Part shown: piece after piece, positions 24,679 through 34,699 of the stretch | Numbering within the stretch: position 1 is the first letter of the stretch | How the letters are laid out: every line of letters starts with the position of its first letter | NCBI RefSeq assembly: GCF_018310535.1 | Contig: NZ_CP074102.1 | Coordinates: forward strand, 8,122,001 to 8,186,000 | Reading direction: 5' to 3' | DNA length: 64,000 nucleotides | Origin: Streptomyces mirabilis | GTDB lineage: Bacteria > Actinomycetota > Actinomycetes > Streptomycetales > Streptomycetaceae | Made by a program: the position numbers and the translations under genes | Notes under the pieces: generated by a model | The model's database searches: none | What the model was told of the DNA's origin: nothing | Seen by the model: the letters and a program-made list of their open reading frames with translations, nothing else

Positions 24679-25845
24679 TCAGAGTGCGCTGTACAGGGCG
24701 TCCACAAGCGCCATCTTCCTTGGGTCGTCGGCGATGTGGGGGCCCATCCGGTTCATGACGTACCCCAGGGAGAGGCCCGACTCCGGGTCGGCGAGACCGC
24801 AGGAGCCGCCGAAGCCGTCGTGTCCGAAAGCCCTCGGGTTGGGGCCGTACGAGCCATTGGGTCCACTCAGCCACAGCCCGAGGCCGGCTTCCGTCTCGTG
24901 CTCGAACCCGGCGCCGAGCACCAGGTCCCGGCAGCTGCCCTGCCCCTCGCGCACCCGTTCCGCGGCCTCCGGGGAGAGCACCTGTCGGGAGCCGTACGCC
25001 CCGCGCCCGGCGAAGATCCCGTACAGCGCCGCGACCGCGCGGGCCGTGCCGTGGCCGTTGGCCGCCGGTATCTCGGCAGCCCGCCACCCGGCCGTGTTGG
25101 CCTCGGTGGCGCCGACCAGCGGGTTGGTGAGGGCGGCCACCGCCGCGGGCGCCAACTGGGCGAAGATCGCCGCCTGTTCACTGCTCGACGCGACCGGCGG
25201 ATGCACCAGCTCGGCCGCCCGGTCGGCCTCCTTCTCCGGCAGCCCGATGGTGAAGTCGATTCCGAGTGGCCCGGTCACCTCCCGCTCGAGGAACGCGCCA
25301 GGCCGCAGCCCGGAGACGCGCCGCACCACCTCTCCCACCAGATGGCCGAAGGTGAGCGCGTGGTACCCGGACCGGGTCCCCGGCTCCCACCAGGGTTCCT
25401 GCGCCGCCAGCCGCTCGACGGTCAGCTCCCAGTCGCAGAGCTGGGCCAGATCGTGCGGCTCGCGCAGCCCGGCCAGCCCCGCGCGGTGCGACAGCAGATG
25501 CCGTACGAGCACGGACTCCTTGCCCGCCGCCGCGAACTCCGGCCAGTACGCGGCCACCGGGGCGTCGAAGTCGAGCAGCCCGCGATCGGCCAGGATGTGC
25601 GCGCACAGCGAGGTCGGCCCCTTGGACGTCGACCAGACGTTGACCAGCGTGTCGCGCTCCCAGGGCCGGGTGCGCGCCGCGTCGGCCCAACCGCCCCACA
25701 GGTCGACCACCGTCTCGCCGTCGAGCGTGACGGTCACGGCCGCGCCGAGCTCGTCGCGGCCTTGGAAGTTCTCCTCGAACGCGGTGCGCACCGCCGCGAA
25801 GCGGGCGTCGCAGTGGCCGTGAACATGCGGCGCGGGCTGGGTCAT
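24679..25845 (-). CDS. Serine hydrolase, beta-lactamase/esterase (class C-like) family
   Basis: A 388-residue penicillin-binding-like hydrolase. The SxxK motif is S72-T-S-K75 (VWSTSKGP), the Tyr motif is in RSGYHALTFG near residue 167, and the third motif is GHDGFGG near residue 355. No signal peptide, so it is an intracellular esterase-like member of the family (EstB type) rather than a resistance enzyme. ATG chosen with GGAGG five bases upstream; another in-frame ATG lies six codons earlier. It stands alone, 180 bp from the GntR gene. Confidence 0.9.
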   Translation of the reverse strand: MTQPAPHVHGHCDARFAAVRTAFEENFQGRDELGAAVTVTLDGETVVDLWGGWADAARTRPWERDTLVNVWSTSKGPTSLCAHILADRGLLDFDAPVAAYWPEFAAAGKESVLVRHLLSHRAGLAGLREPHDLAQLCDWELTVERLAAQEPWWEPGTRSGYHALTFGHLVGEVVRRVSGLRPGAFLEREVTGPLGIDFTIGLPEKEADRAAELVHPPVASSSEQAAIFAQLAPAAVAALTNPLVGATEANTAGWRAAEIPAANGHGTARAVAALYGIFAGRGAYGSRQVLSPEAAERVREGQGSCRDLVLGAGFEHETEAGLGLWLSGPNGSYGPNPRAFGHDGFGGSCGLADPESGLSLGYVMNRMGPHIADDPRKMALVDALYSAL

Positions 25846-26042
25846 GGGACCTCCGTCATCCATCGGGACTCCGGACCCGAACGTACCGACTGGTCGGACT
25901 GGAGGGAAGCGGTGTGACGGCATCCGTCTTCCGTACGTGTCGCGTCGCCCGTCGTCCCTTCACCGCGGCATCTTCCTAATGTCACCCAACACCCCTACGC
26001 TGCACGTCGGTTGACCACCGAGACACAGGAGGCAGGGGGAAC

Positions 26043-27092
26043 ATGCGCAGACATGTGAGGGTGTTGACGCGTACCGGGATCGCGGTGGCGACGGCGGGAG
26101 CCCTCGCCCTGACTACGGCCCCCGGCGCCACCGCCGCGGACCTCTCGTACTCCGCCAGCACCTCGGTCGGCGTCCACAACTCCTACGACAAGGCCAAGTA
26201 CACGTACTTCGCCGACGCGCTGGACTCCGGCGCCGGAATGCTCGAACTCGACGTGTGGACCAATGTGTTCGGCGCCTCCTGGCGCGTCTCGCACAGCAAT
26301 CCGATCGGCAACGACAACAACTGCGAGAACGCGGCGAACGCCTCCGAACTGCGCACCAAGTCCCGCAACCGCGACCTCGCCGGCTGCCTCTCCGACATCA
26401 AGGCCTGGCACGACGCACACCCAGGCCACCGGCCGATCCAGCTGAAGATCGAGATGAAGGACGGCTTCCAGGCCAACAACGGCCGCGGCCCCGCCCAGCT
26501 GGACGCCCTGCTCACGGCGAAGCTCGGCGACGCCCTGCTGCGCCCCGCCGACATCGTCGGCTCCCACGGCGACCTCGACTCGGCCGTACGCGCCGACGGC
26601 TGGCCCGCCCGCTCGGCCCTCGCGGGCAAGTTCATGGTCGAGCTGATCCCCGGAACCGTCGAGGAGGGCAACCCCCTCGACTCGCTCTGGACCGACCGTG
26701 AGTACGCCACCTACCTCCGCGACCTCGCCGCGGCCGGGCGCCTGCGCGAGGCGGCCGCCTTCCCCGCCGTGCACAACGCGGCCACGGGCGACCCGCGCAC
26801 CCGCTACACGGACCCGACCATCCGCCCCTGGTTCGTGATCTTCGACGGCGACGCCGCCACCTACGCGAACGGCACCATCGACACCGCCTGGTACGACGAC
26901 CGCCACTACCTCGTCGTCATGACCGACGGCCAGAACGTGCCCCCGGCCATCGACGCCACCAACCCCACCCAGGCCCAGGCCCTCGACCGCGTCGCCCTCC
27001 TCGCCCGACAGCACGCCAGCGTGGTCTCGGCGGACTGGTACCCCCTGCCCGCGGTCCTGTCGACGGTCGTACCGCGCGGGACGGCGGGCTGA
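26043..27092 (+). CDS. Secreted PI-PLC-like phosphodiesterase (Ca-dependent type)
   Basis: A 349-residue exported protein. A Sec signal peptide covers residues 1-32 (hydrophobic ATAGALALTTAPGATAA). The mature part is a TIM-barrel phospholipase C X-domain-like enzyme. Catalytic His candidates are in SVGVHNSYDK near residue 45 and WRVSHSNPIG near 82, and acidic metal-site residues lie in LELDVW and LKIEMKDGF. The sequence IGNDNNCENAANASELR is typical of the actinobacterial subgroup annotated as calcium-dependent phosphoinositide-specific PLC. AGGAGGCAGGGGG precedes the ATG. It ends 28 bp before the convergent esterase gene. Confidence 0.85.
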   Translation: MRRHVRVLTRTGIAVATAGALALTTAPGATAADLSYSASTSVGVHNSYDKAKYTYFADALDSGAGMLELDVWTNVFGASWRVSHSNPIGNDNNCENAANASELRTKSRNRDLAGCLSDIKAWHDAHPGHRPIQLKIEMKDGFQANNGRGPAQLDALLTAKLGDALLRPADIVGSHGDLDSAVRADGWPARSALAGKFMVELIPGTVEEGNPLDSLWTDREYATYLRDLAAAGRLREAAAFPAVHNAATGDPRTRYTDPTIRPWFVIFDGDAATYANGTIDTAWYDDRHYLVVMTDGQNVPPAIDATNPTQAQALDRVALLARQHASVVSADWYPLPAVLSTVVPRGTAG

Positions 27093-27120
27093 GCACCGGC
27101 CGTCACCCCTCCACGGCGCG

Positions 27121-28086
27121 TCAGAGGTACGCGGGCAGCCAGGCCAGCTTGGCCGCCTCCTGGTAGGGGCCGCCGCCCTCGTGATCGTTGAAGTCGTAGA
27201 CCTCGATCTTCTTGTCCGCGTGGTCCCAGGCGTTGAAGGCCGCGAAGATCGTGGAGGGCGGGCAGGTCTGGTCCTCCAGCGCGACCGAGAAGAGGGCCGG
27301 CGCCCGCCCGCGCGCCGCGAAGTGCACCCCGTCGAAGTAGGACAGCGTGCGCAGGACGTCCTCGGTGCGGCCGCGGTGGGTCTTGAGGTAGCTGCCGATC
27401 TCCCGGTACGGGTGCCGGTCCGTCAGCGTCGTCGCACGCGGGAAGTCGCACAGGAACGGCACGTCGGGCGCGATCGCGGCCAGGTCGGGGACCAGACCGC
27501 CCACCGCGATGGTGATCCCGCCGCCCTGACTGCCGCCGACGGCCGCCATGCGCTCCGCGTCGACCAGCGGATGCGAGCGGGCCGCCTCCACCGCGCGCAC
27601 ACCGTCCGTGAACACCCGGCGGTAGTAGTAGTTCTCAGGGGCGTCGATGCCACGGGTCATGTAGCCGGGGTACGCGGGCGCGCTGCCCACCGGGTCCGGG
27701 GTCTCACCGCCGCCCCAGGCGCTGCCCTGGCCACGGGTGTCCATCACGAAGTGCGCGAAGCCTGCCGAGGCCCACAGCAGATGCGTGTGCGAGAGGCCGC
27801 GACCGCCGCCGTATCCGACGAACTCGACGACCGCGGCCAGGGGGGAGTTCGCCCAGGCGGGCAGCGTGAGCCAGCCCTTGACCGGGTGCCCGCCGAACCC
27901 GGCGAAGGTCACGTCGTACACCTTGACCGTCTTGAGCGGTGTCTCGACGGGTTCGAAGCGGGCGTCGAGGTCGTGCTCACGCGCCTCCTGGAGGGTCTTG
28001 GCCCAGAAGGTGCCGAAGTCCTCGGGCTCGGCGGACGCGCTGCGGTATTCGCGAAGTTCGTCGAGGGGGAGGTCGAACAGGGCCAT
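27121..28086 (-). CDS. CE7-family acetylxylan esterase / cephalosporin-C deacetylase
   Basis: A 321-residue intracellular acetyl esterase. The nucleophile motif is GGSQGG with Ser186, the acid Asp is in LEDQTCPP near residue 268 and the catalytic His in NDHEGGG near 299. RGQG near residues 118-121 is the family-specific oxyanion segment. Full length for CE7 (318-330). The ATG at 28086 follows AAAGGTGG; 13 extra upstream codons are discarded. It deacetylates xylo-oligosaccharides and other acetyl esters. No xylan genes are adjacent. Confidence 0.93.
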   Translation of the reverse strand: MALFDLPLDELREYRSASAEPEDFGTFWAKTLQEAREHDLDARFEPVETPLKTVKVYDVTFAGFGGHPVKGWLTLPAWANSPLAAVVEFVGYGGGRGLSHTHLLWASAGFAHFVMDTRGQGSAWGGGETPDPVGSAPAYPGYMTRGIDAPENYYYRRVFTDGVRAVEAARSHPLVDAERMAAVGGSQGGGITIAVGGLVPDLAAIAPDVPFLCDFPRATTLTDRHPYREIGSYLKTHRGRTEDVLRTLSYFDGVHFAARGRAPALFSVALEDQTCPPSTIFAAFNAWDHADKKIEVYDFNDHEGGGPYQEAAKLAWLPAYL

Positions 28087-28468
28087 GAAGGACCACCTTT
28101 TGACGTCACGGGTGCGGATGATCACACCGTACGTGTGACGCCGGAGGGCCGCCAGACCTCCCTTCGGTCAGACACCGGGGCCGTGGGCCCGGGCCACGGA
28201 CCAACCGCAGTCACGGCGCCCGGCCCGGTCGTCCTCACTCTTGCGCGACCAGCGGTTGGCGTTCACGGCGACCTCCTTCGCGCCGGCCCCGACGCGGCGT
28301 CGGGCGGGCGAGCGTCACGCTAGGAAGCGCCGTCCCGCCGTGCCACGTCACGCGTGCACAGTCGCGCCGCCGGACGCGCCGCCGGGGCCGACGGGAGCCG
28401 TTGCGGTGCACAAGTGGGCGGGCGCACCCCCTCACCGGTGCACAGTCCGCCGTCGGTGAGAGGCGAGC
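28087..28468. other. Intergenic region, 382 bp, no gene
   Basis: No reading frame with recognisable protein or good ribosome site was found. The word GTGCACA occurs three times (28354, 28406, 28438). It presumably contains the promoter of the esterase gene and the 3' end of the regulator transcript. Confidence 0.5.
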
Positions 28469-30358
28469 TCAGGCGGGCGGCAGGAAGGGGCGGCCGGTGC
28501 CGGCGTGCAGCGCGAATGCCAACGGGCGTACGCCGCTGAGCGCCTGCTCGTGCTCGTTCCCGTCGAGTGCCTCCGTCTCGTCCGGGCCCACCGGCAGGTC
28601 GCGCTGGATCAGCGGTGCGGCGGCCCGCAGGTGACTGCGCACCGTCACCGGCGCCAGGTCCAGCGCGGCGGCCGTCCGCGCGGTGTGGGTGTCGTTCTCC
28701 AGCCAGACCCGGAGCGTGCGCAGCAGATCACGGCGGTCGGCCCGCAACGGCTCGAGGAACGAGTCGGCCCAGGCACGGACCTCCGGAGCGGACACCATCG
28801 CGCTGAAGTCGACCCCCGGGTCCGCCGAGTGCGCGTCGTGCCCGTACTTCACGACGACCTGGAGCGCCGTCGAGACCACCACCCGGTTCAGGACCTGGCC
28901 GCGGTCGAGGCCGAGCAGACCGAAGCCCTTGCTGATGCGGTGCGTCACCGTGTTGCGGTGGATGCCGAGCAGTCTGCCGACGGCCGTGTGCGGGAACTCG
29001 AGCCCCAACTCCAGTGTCCGTACGAGCTGTTCGCGCTGCCCGGCCGGGAGGGTGAGCACCGGGCGCAGCAGTGTGCCCGCCCACCGCCGGGCCGCGGCCG
29101 GCGGCAGGACGTCCATCAGGTCGGGACGCTGTTCGGCGAGCGCGACCCGGCCGGGCAACCGGCGCGCCGTCAGGAGGGTGCCGGCCGCCTGCGTGTAGGC
29201 GTCCGCCACACCGCTCAGCGCGTGCACCCGGCTGCCGCCCATGCAGTGCCCGGGCAGTGCGGCGACGACCGCCTCCAGCGCGCGGCGCACACCGTCCGGA
29301 GCGTCCTCGTCCGTCTGGAGCGGATCGACCACGATCAGGTGATTGAACACCGGGCACCGCGCCAGAAGCGCCCGTCCGGCGAGCGCGTCCTCCGCCCGCC
29401 GGAGCGCCACCTCGCGGTCCTCCCGCGCGCAGTCGATCACATGGACACGCACCGACTCGGTCGCCAGCAGCCCCGGCGCGAGGCCGGCCAGCACGCGCTG
29501 GGCCGCCACCTCCTCACCCACCATCAGCAGTTGCAGGACGCTCAGCTGCACCTCACGCCGGGTCTCCGCCAGTTGGTCCCGCAACCGAGTCCGGTCGATG
29601 AGACCCAGCGCCTTCGCCGCATGCCCCAACAACTCGGTGCGCACGTCGTCGAGCGGACGGCGGGCGGTCACCGACAGCACCGCGCCGGAACCGGCGGCGC
29701 TCAGAGGGAGCGACTCCGTGTGCGTCCGGGCGGAGGCGGTGCGAGGGGGCCGCCGAGTGAGGATGTCGGGCGCCGCGGCCAGTACACCGCGCAGGGGATC
29801 ACTGACCACCACATCGGCGTCCACGGCGGCCGCCAGCCAGTCCGCGATCCGCCGCATCGCCTCCGTGTCCGCGTCCGTGTCCCTGTTCGCGTCGGCGAGC
29901 CGGTCCGGAAGCCGGTTCAGCAGCGCGGTGAGCTGATCGGCGTGCCATTCGGCCTGCCGGTAGCGGTACTCGCGCAGCCGCGGGATCAGTTCGTGCCAGT
30001 CGCGCAGCTCCTTCGTCGTGGTCAGCAGCGGTACGCCGAGGCGGACGGCCGAGCTGCGGATCACCACCGGAACGGACTGCGCGCCGTGCTGCCCGACCAC
30101 CACGGCGAGTCCGGCGGCCCGCTGCCGCGACAGCTCACGCAGCAACGGCTCGACCCCCTCGTGCACGGACGTCCGCCCGGAAATCCAGAAGTCACCGATC
30201 ACCACCAGCGCGTCCCTCACGTCACCCAGCGAGCCGCCCGCGGTCGCGGCCAGGGACAGGGCGCGTACGGAATCGACCGCGCGGTCGGCCATCGGCCCCC
30301 CGTTGACGAACCGAAGACAGAAGTCGGGCTCCTCGCACAGGTTGATCAGCGTGGGCAT
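28469..30358 (-). CDS. PucR-family transcriptional regulator with two C-terminal HTH units
   Basis: A 629-residue regulator. Residues ~1-125 resemble a PucR N-terminal sensor, the centre is GAF-like or CdaR-GGDEF-like, and two DNA-binding units follow. The first is HTAVGRLLGIHRNTVTHRIS near residues 490-509, the usual HTH_30. The second is HTARTAAALDLAPVTVRSHL near 580-599. A tandem pair is uncommon; most PucR proteins have only one. The ATG at 30358 has GGAAGGA six bases upstream, so the 44 extra upstream codons are dropped. It is separated from the membrane-protein gene by 141 bp. Regulon unknown. Confidence 0.88.
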   Translation of the reverse strand: MPTLINLCEEPDFCLRFVNGGPMADRAVDSVRALSLAATAGGSLGDVRDALVVIGDFWISGRTSVHEGVEPLLRELSRQRAAGLAVVVGQHGAQSVPVVIRSSAVRLGVPLLTTTKELRDWHELIPRLREYRYRQAEWHADQLTALLNRLPDRLADANRDTDADTEAMRRIADWLAAAVDADVVVSDPLRGVLAAAPDILTRRPPRTASARTHTESLPLSAAGSGAVLSVTARRPLDDVRTELLGHAAKALGLIDRTRLRDQLAETRREVQLSVLQLLMVGEEVAAQRVLAGLAPGLLATESVRVHVIDCAREDREVALRRAEDALAGRALLARCPVFNHLIVVDPLQTDEDAPDGVRRALEAVVAALPGHCMGGSRVHALSGVADAYTQAAGTLLTARRLPGRVALAEQRPDLMDVLPPAAARRWAGTLLRPVLTLPAGQREQLVRTLELGLEFPHTAVGRLLGIHRNTVTHRISKGFGLLGLDRGQVLNRVVVSTALQVVVKYGHDAHSADPGVDFSAMVSAPEVRAWADSFLEPLRADRRDLLRTLRVWLENDTHTARTAAALDLAPVTVRSHLRAAAPLIQRDLPVGPDETEALDGNEHEQALSGVRPLAFALHAGTGRPFLPPA

Positions 30359-30499
30359 GGCGTCCTTCCCGTGTCGATGGCGCACCGGCCGCTGTCGACA
30401 GTAGGCGCGTCCACCGCCGGACCGCAGTACGGGGTGCGTGAAAAGGACGCAGGACGGCTGATACCCCTCCGCCATCAAGACGGGTGGCATCCCCCGCCG

Positions 30500-31084
30500 T
30501 CAAGCCGTGTGCCGTCGCCACTTGGGCCCCGTACACGCCCAGTCCCGCTCCCACTCGGCCAGCCGGCGACGCGCGGCGATCCGCCATACGGCGAAATGCC
30601 AGGCGAGTACGACGGTCACGACCCCCGCGGCGGTCGACGCGCCCGTCGTCAGCGCGTGTTGCCAGACCGCGCCGGCGCTCACCGGCGGACCGACGTTCCG
30701 GCCGCGCGCATCTAGCCAGACGGCGACGCGGTCGCCCCGCTGCCCGCCCGCGGGGACCAGGGCCTCGCCGGTCCGCGGCCCCTTGCCCGGCTCGGTCCAG
30801 CGCACCTTCACCCGGAAGGTGAGCAGCCTGGCACCCTGCGGCGAGGGCACGGCCGCGGGCGCGGTCTCGACGAGTACGGCGCTGACCCGGTGCCGCTCGG
30901 CCCGCTGCGCCGCCGCCCGTGCCTGCGCGCTGTCGTACCGCCACCACCCCACAGCGGCTCCGGCCAGTGGCGCACCGACGAACAACAGCACGGCGACGGC
31001 CAGTACCGTCCACGCCTCGACGACGTCCGAGCGGCGGCGCAGCGGATTGCGGCGCCAGCGCCAACCGCGTACCCGGGTACGCAT
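30500..31084 (-). CDS. Two-helix membrane protein, Rv1733c-like
   Basis: A 194-residue protein with an Arg-rich start (MRTRVRGWRWRRNPLRRRSD), a first transmembrane helix at ~25-47, an extracytoplasmic domain of ~90 residues and a second helix at ~145-167. It ends with a basic cytoplasmic tail. This is the layout of the Rv1733c family, common in Streptomyces and of unknown function (the Mycobacterium member is a dormancy-regulon antigen). A strong GAGGAGGTGAAG ribosome site precedes the ATG. It is divergent from the universal-stress-protein gene, a pairing that fits a stress or dormancy response. Confidence 0.82.
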   Translation of the reverse strand: MRTRVRGWRWRRNPLRRRSDVVEAWTVLAVAVLLFVGAPLAGAAVGWWRYDSAQARAAAQRAERHRVSAVLVETAPAAVPSPQGARLLTFRVKVRWTEPGKGPRTGEALVPAGGQRGDRVAVWLDARGRNVGPPVSAGAVWQHALTTGASTAAGVVTVVLAWHFAVWRIAARRRLAEWERDWACTGPKWRRHTA

Positions 31085-31329
31085 CTTCACCTCCTCGCCT
31101 CCACGGCCTTGCCCGCGGAGGGCCGAACGAACCCCCGCACCGGGACGATTCGGCTCACCCGGCGTGACTGATCCGTGCCTCCTGTGGAACCCGCGAACCA
31201 CTCCGCGCAGCGAACAGGAGCCACCATGACCTGTGCCCATCCAGCAGCACTCGACGCGCACTGGCGCGTAACCGACCCCCGTACGAACGGCAGTTGCCCG
31301 AGGTCGCACCCCCAAGGAAGGCGGGAGCC

Positions 31330-32145
31330 ATGAGCACCGGCACGTGGACGATCACCGTGGGCATCGACGGCTCGCGGCCCAGCCTGGACGCGGCCGACTG
31401 GGCCGCCCGCGAGGCGCAGCGCCGCCGGCTCCCCCTGCGGCTGCTGCACGCGGGGACCGAACAGGCCGTCTTCGGCCGCGTCTGCGACGCCGACGTTCCC
31501 GCCGGGCGCACCCGCGCCGCACTCGACCGGGCCGCCATCGAACTCTCCTACGCCCACCCGGCCTTGGACATCATCGCCCGCCGCACCGCGACACCGGCGG
31601 TCCCGGCACTGCTGGCCGCGGCCGTCGAGGCGGAGACACTGGTCCTCGGCTCGCGCGGCCGTACGGGGAGCGCGGGGTTCCCGGTCGGCTCGGTCGCCCT
31701 CGGCGTCGCGGCCCGCGCCGACCGCCCGGTCGTGCTGGTGCGCGCGGGCGAACTCCCCGAGGACGAACGGATGCCCGTCGTCGACGGCTCATCGCCGACT
31801 ACGGCGCCCTACCTGCCGGTCGTCCTCGGACTCGATCCGGACGCCTCGGCCGACGATCTGATCGGCTACGCCTTCGACACGGCCGCCGTCCGCTCGGCGC
31901 CGCTGCACGTGGTGCACCCGTGGATCGTGCCGACCAGCACGCTGCGGCCGTGGCGCGACAGGTTCCCCGGGACCACGGTCAGCGAGCACCGCGTCGACGG
32001 CGATCCCGGCGCCCGTCTGCTGGAGGCGTCCGCGCGGGCCGGTCTGATGGTCGTCGGGCGCCGCACGGGCCGGGGTCCGGGTCGCGCCGCGCGATCGCTG
32101 ATCCGGCACGCCGGCTGCCCGGTGGCGGTCGTGTCGCACGACTGA
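31330..32145 (+). CDS. Universal stress protein, tandem UspA domains
   Basis: A 271-residue cytoplasmic protein of two Usp domains (residues ~1-142 and ~155-271). The first has the full ATP-binding signature GSRGRTGSAGFPVGSVA (G-2x-G-9x-G-S). The second is degenerate (GRRTGRGPGRAARSL), so probably only one domain binds nucleotide. ATG chosen with AAGGAAGG upstream. It faces away from the Rv1733c-like gene and converges with the flavin-reductase gene. Actinobacterial tandem Usp proteins respond to hypoxia and starvation. Confidence 0.9.
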   Translation: MSTGTWTITVGIDGSRPSLDAADWAAREAQRRRLPLRLLHAGTEQAVFGRVCDADVPAGRTRAALDRAAIELSYAHPALDIIARRTATPAVPALLAAAVEAETLVLGSRGRTGSAGFPVGSVALGVAARADRPVVLVRAGELPEDERMPVVDGSSPTTAPYLPVVLGLDPDASADDLIGYAFDTAAVRSAPLHVVHPWIVPTSTLRPWRDRFPGTTVSEHRVDGDPGARLLEASARAGLMVVGRRTGRGPGRAARSLIRHAGCPVAVVSHD

Positions 32146-32169
32146 CCGGGTTCGACGAGTGAGGACGTC

Positions 32170-32929
32170 TCAGCCGAAGCGTTCGATACGAATGCGGTCC
32201 ACCGGCTGCCCGGCCTCCACCAGCAGCCGCGAGGCGTGCTCCGCGAACCCGTTGGAGCCGCACACATAGGCCTCCCAGCCACCGGGCGGCCGCTCGGCCA
32301 GCAGCGGTGCCAGATGTGCCGCATCGAGCCGTCCCACGGCCGTCCCCTCGGGGGCGGTGCGCGTGAAGACGGGCGTGGTCTCGGCGCCGTACTCCCGCGC
32401 GTAGATGAGCTCTTCGGGGCCGCGCGCGGAGACGAGCAGCCGCAGCGGCACGTCCAGCGCGCGGGCGCGGTGGTGGCGCAGCATCGACATCAGCGGTACG
32501 ACACCGGAGCCCGCGCCCACGAGCAGCGCGGGCCGGTCGCCGGGCCAGGCGAAGAATCCGCTGAGCGGGCCGCGCACCTCGACCGAGTCACCGGGCTTCG
32601 CCACCGTGTGGAACCAGCCGGAGACCTCGCCGCCCTCGACGTGGTCGAGGGTGAGTTCGATGTGCCCGGTGTCTTCGGGCGGCGACGCGAGGGAGTAGTG
32701 ACGCTGCGCCACATAACCGTCCTGGGCGGTCAGCCGCAGCATCAGGTGCTGCCCGGGCAGATGCCCCGCCCACTCCGGCACCGCGAAGCGGAACGTGGCG
32801 GCGCCCGGCGTCTCCCGGCGGATCTCGGTGAGCGTGGCGGTCTGCCAGGTGGCGGCGGCCCGGTTGCTCACCGCGATCCGCCCGGGCACGGCGAACCGGG
32901 TGGGGGGTACGAACGTGTCGGTCATCGTC

Positions 32930-32937
<8 letters not shown>
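32170..32937 (-). CDS. FAD/NAD(P)-binding reductase of the ferredoxin-reductase family, no iron-sulfur domain
   Basis: A 255-residue two-domain flavin reductase. The FAD motif RHYS is at residues 79-82, the NAD-site motif LLVGAGSGVVPLMSMLR near 140-156, and the C-terminal YVCGSNGF Cys near 230. The plant-type 2Fe-2S domain found in many relatives is missing, so electrons should pass directly to a protein partner. Its GTG start lies inside the end of the molybdopterin-oxidoreductase gene (8-bp overlap); an ATG four codons later is the alternative. The overlap argues that it reduces that molybdoenzyme. Confidence 0.88.
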
Positions 32938-33535
<598 letters not shown>

Positions 33536-33601
33536 GGCGGTGGTGCCTCCAGGCCGTCGGGTGCGGCGGCCCGCGGCCGAGCGTGATCGGTGCGTACGCA
33601 G

Positions 33602-33632
33602 TCAACCGTACGTGGCGGTTCAACCGTACGTG
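33602..33632. repeat. Direct repeat TCAACCGTACGTG x2 upstream of the molybdoenzyme gene
   Basis: The 13-bp word occurs at 33602-33614 and 33620-33632, an 18-bp period, within the 243-bp divergent region between the molybdoenzyme gene and the quinone-oxidoreductase gene. Each copy contains the palindrome CGTACG. Possible regulator site or duplicated promoter element. Confidence 0.5.
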
Positions 33633-33778
33633 ACCGCGGGCCGTGCTCCGGGCCCGGGCGCGGTCCCGATCATTGCGGCCGTATGAACTCTCCCAGGACC
33701 CGGGAATAGCCGCGCCGTGATCTTCCTTGCCGATAGTGCCGCCCGTGGCGGTGACGGCGGAGGAGAGTGAGGAAGCAG

Positions 33779-34699
33779 ATGCCCAAGGCGTACGTCTTCA
33801 CCCGGTACGGCGGACCGGAGACCGAGGCCCTGGTGGAGCAGGACCGGCCGAGCCCGGGCCCCGGCCAGGTACTCGTGGCGGTCCGCGCGGCGGGCGTGAA
33901 CCCCGTCGACTGGAAGCAGCGGACCGGATACGCCCGCCCCGGCGCAGGGCCCCGCGAGCTCCCCGCAGTCCTCGGCAACGAGGTCGCGGGCGTCGTCGAG
34001 GAGCTCGGTCCCGACGTGACCGGGTTCACCGTGGGGGACGAGGTCTTCGGCAACCCGGTGGCCGGCGGATACGCCGAGTACGCCCTGCTGCCGACCGCGG
34101 TCACCGCCCAGAAGCCCGCCGCGCTCTCCTTCACGGACGCGGCGGCCCTGCCCGTCGCCGCGGCGACGGCGTACGACGGGATCTACCAGCTCGGCCTGCC
34201 CTCCGGCGCCACCGTGCTGATCACCGGTGCGGGCGGTGGCGTCGGCGTCGTGGCCACGCAGATCGCGCGCGCTCTCGGGCTCACCGTGGTCGGCGTCGCG
34301 AGCGAGGGCAAGAAGGACTTCGTCGAGGAGCTCGGGGCCGTACACGTCCCGTCGGGGCCGGATCTGGCCGAGCGGGTGCGGGCCGCCGCGCCGGACGGCG
34401 TGGACGCCGTGTTCGACCTGGTCGGGGGCGAGGTGCTGGAAGCCGCGGCGACCTTGCTGGACGACCGTACGAAGCTGATCACCGGTGCCGACCGGGAGAC
34501 GGCCGCCCGGCTCGGGGGCGGACCCGTCGAACGCGCCCGCACCGCCGCCGTCCTCGACGAGGTGGCGCGCCTGGTGGTCGACGGCCGGCTGAGGCCCTTC
34601 GTGACGCGGACCTTCCCCCTCGACCGGGCCGCCGAGGCGCTGCGCACGGTCGAGGACGGCCACGCCCGAGGCAAGATCGTGATCGAGGTCACCCGATGA
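33779..34699 (+). CDS. NADP-dependent quinone oxidoreductase, MDR superfamily
   Basis: A 306-residue zinc-free medium-chain dehydrogenase/reductase. AGVNPVDWKQRTG near residues 37-49 and LGNEVAGVVEELG near 64-76 are the catalytic-domain signatures. ITGAGGGVGVVATQIARALG near 146-165 is the nucleotide-binding motif. Typical length (~305-320) and no zinc-binding Cys. Likely reduces quinones or enones. The ATG is chosen with GAGGAGAG upstream. The stop overlaps the GNAT start (ATGA). Confidence 0.92.
   Translation: MPKAYVFTRYGGPETEALVEQDRPSPGPGQVLVAVRAAGVNPVDWKQRTGYARPGAGPRELPAVLGNEVAGVVEELGPDVTGFTVGDEVFGNPVAGGYAEYALLPTAVTAQKPAALSFTDAAALPVAAATAYDGIYQLGLPSGATVLITGAGGGVGVVATQIARALGLTVVGVASEGKKDFVEELGAVHVPSGPDLAERVRAAAPDGVDAVFDLVGGEVLEAAATLLDDRTKLITGADRETAARLGGGPVERARTAAVLDEVARLVVDGRLRPFVTRTFPLDRAAEALRTVEDGHARGKIVIEVTR

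Noticed and set aside
24679..25845. Beta-lactamase resistance gene
   Set aside because: SxxK is present but there is no signal peptide, and the sequence is closer to esterase-type members of the family.
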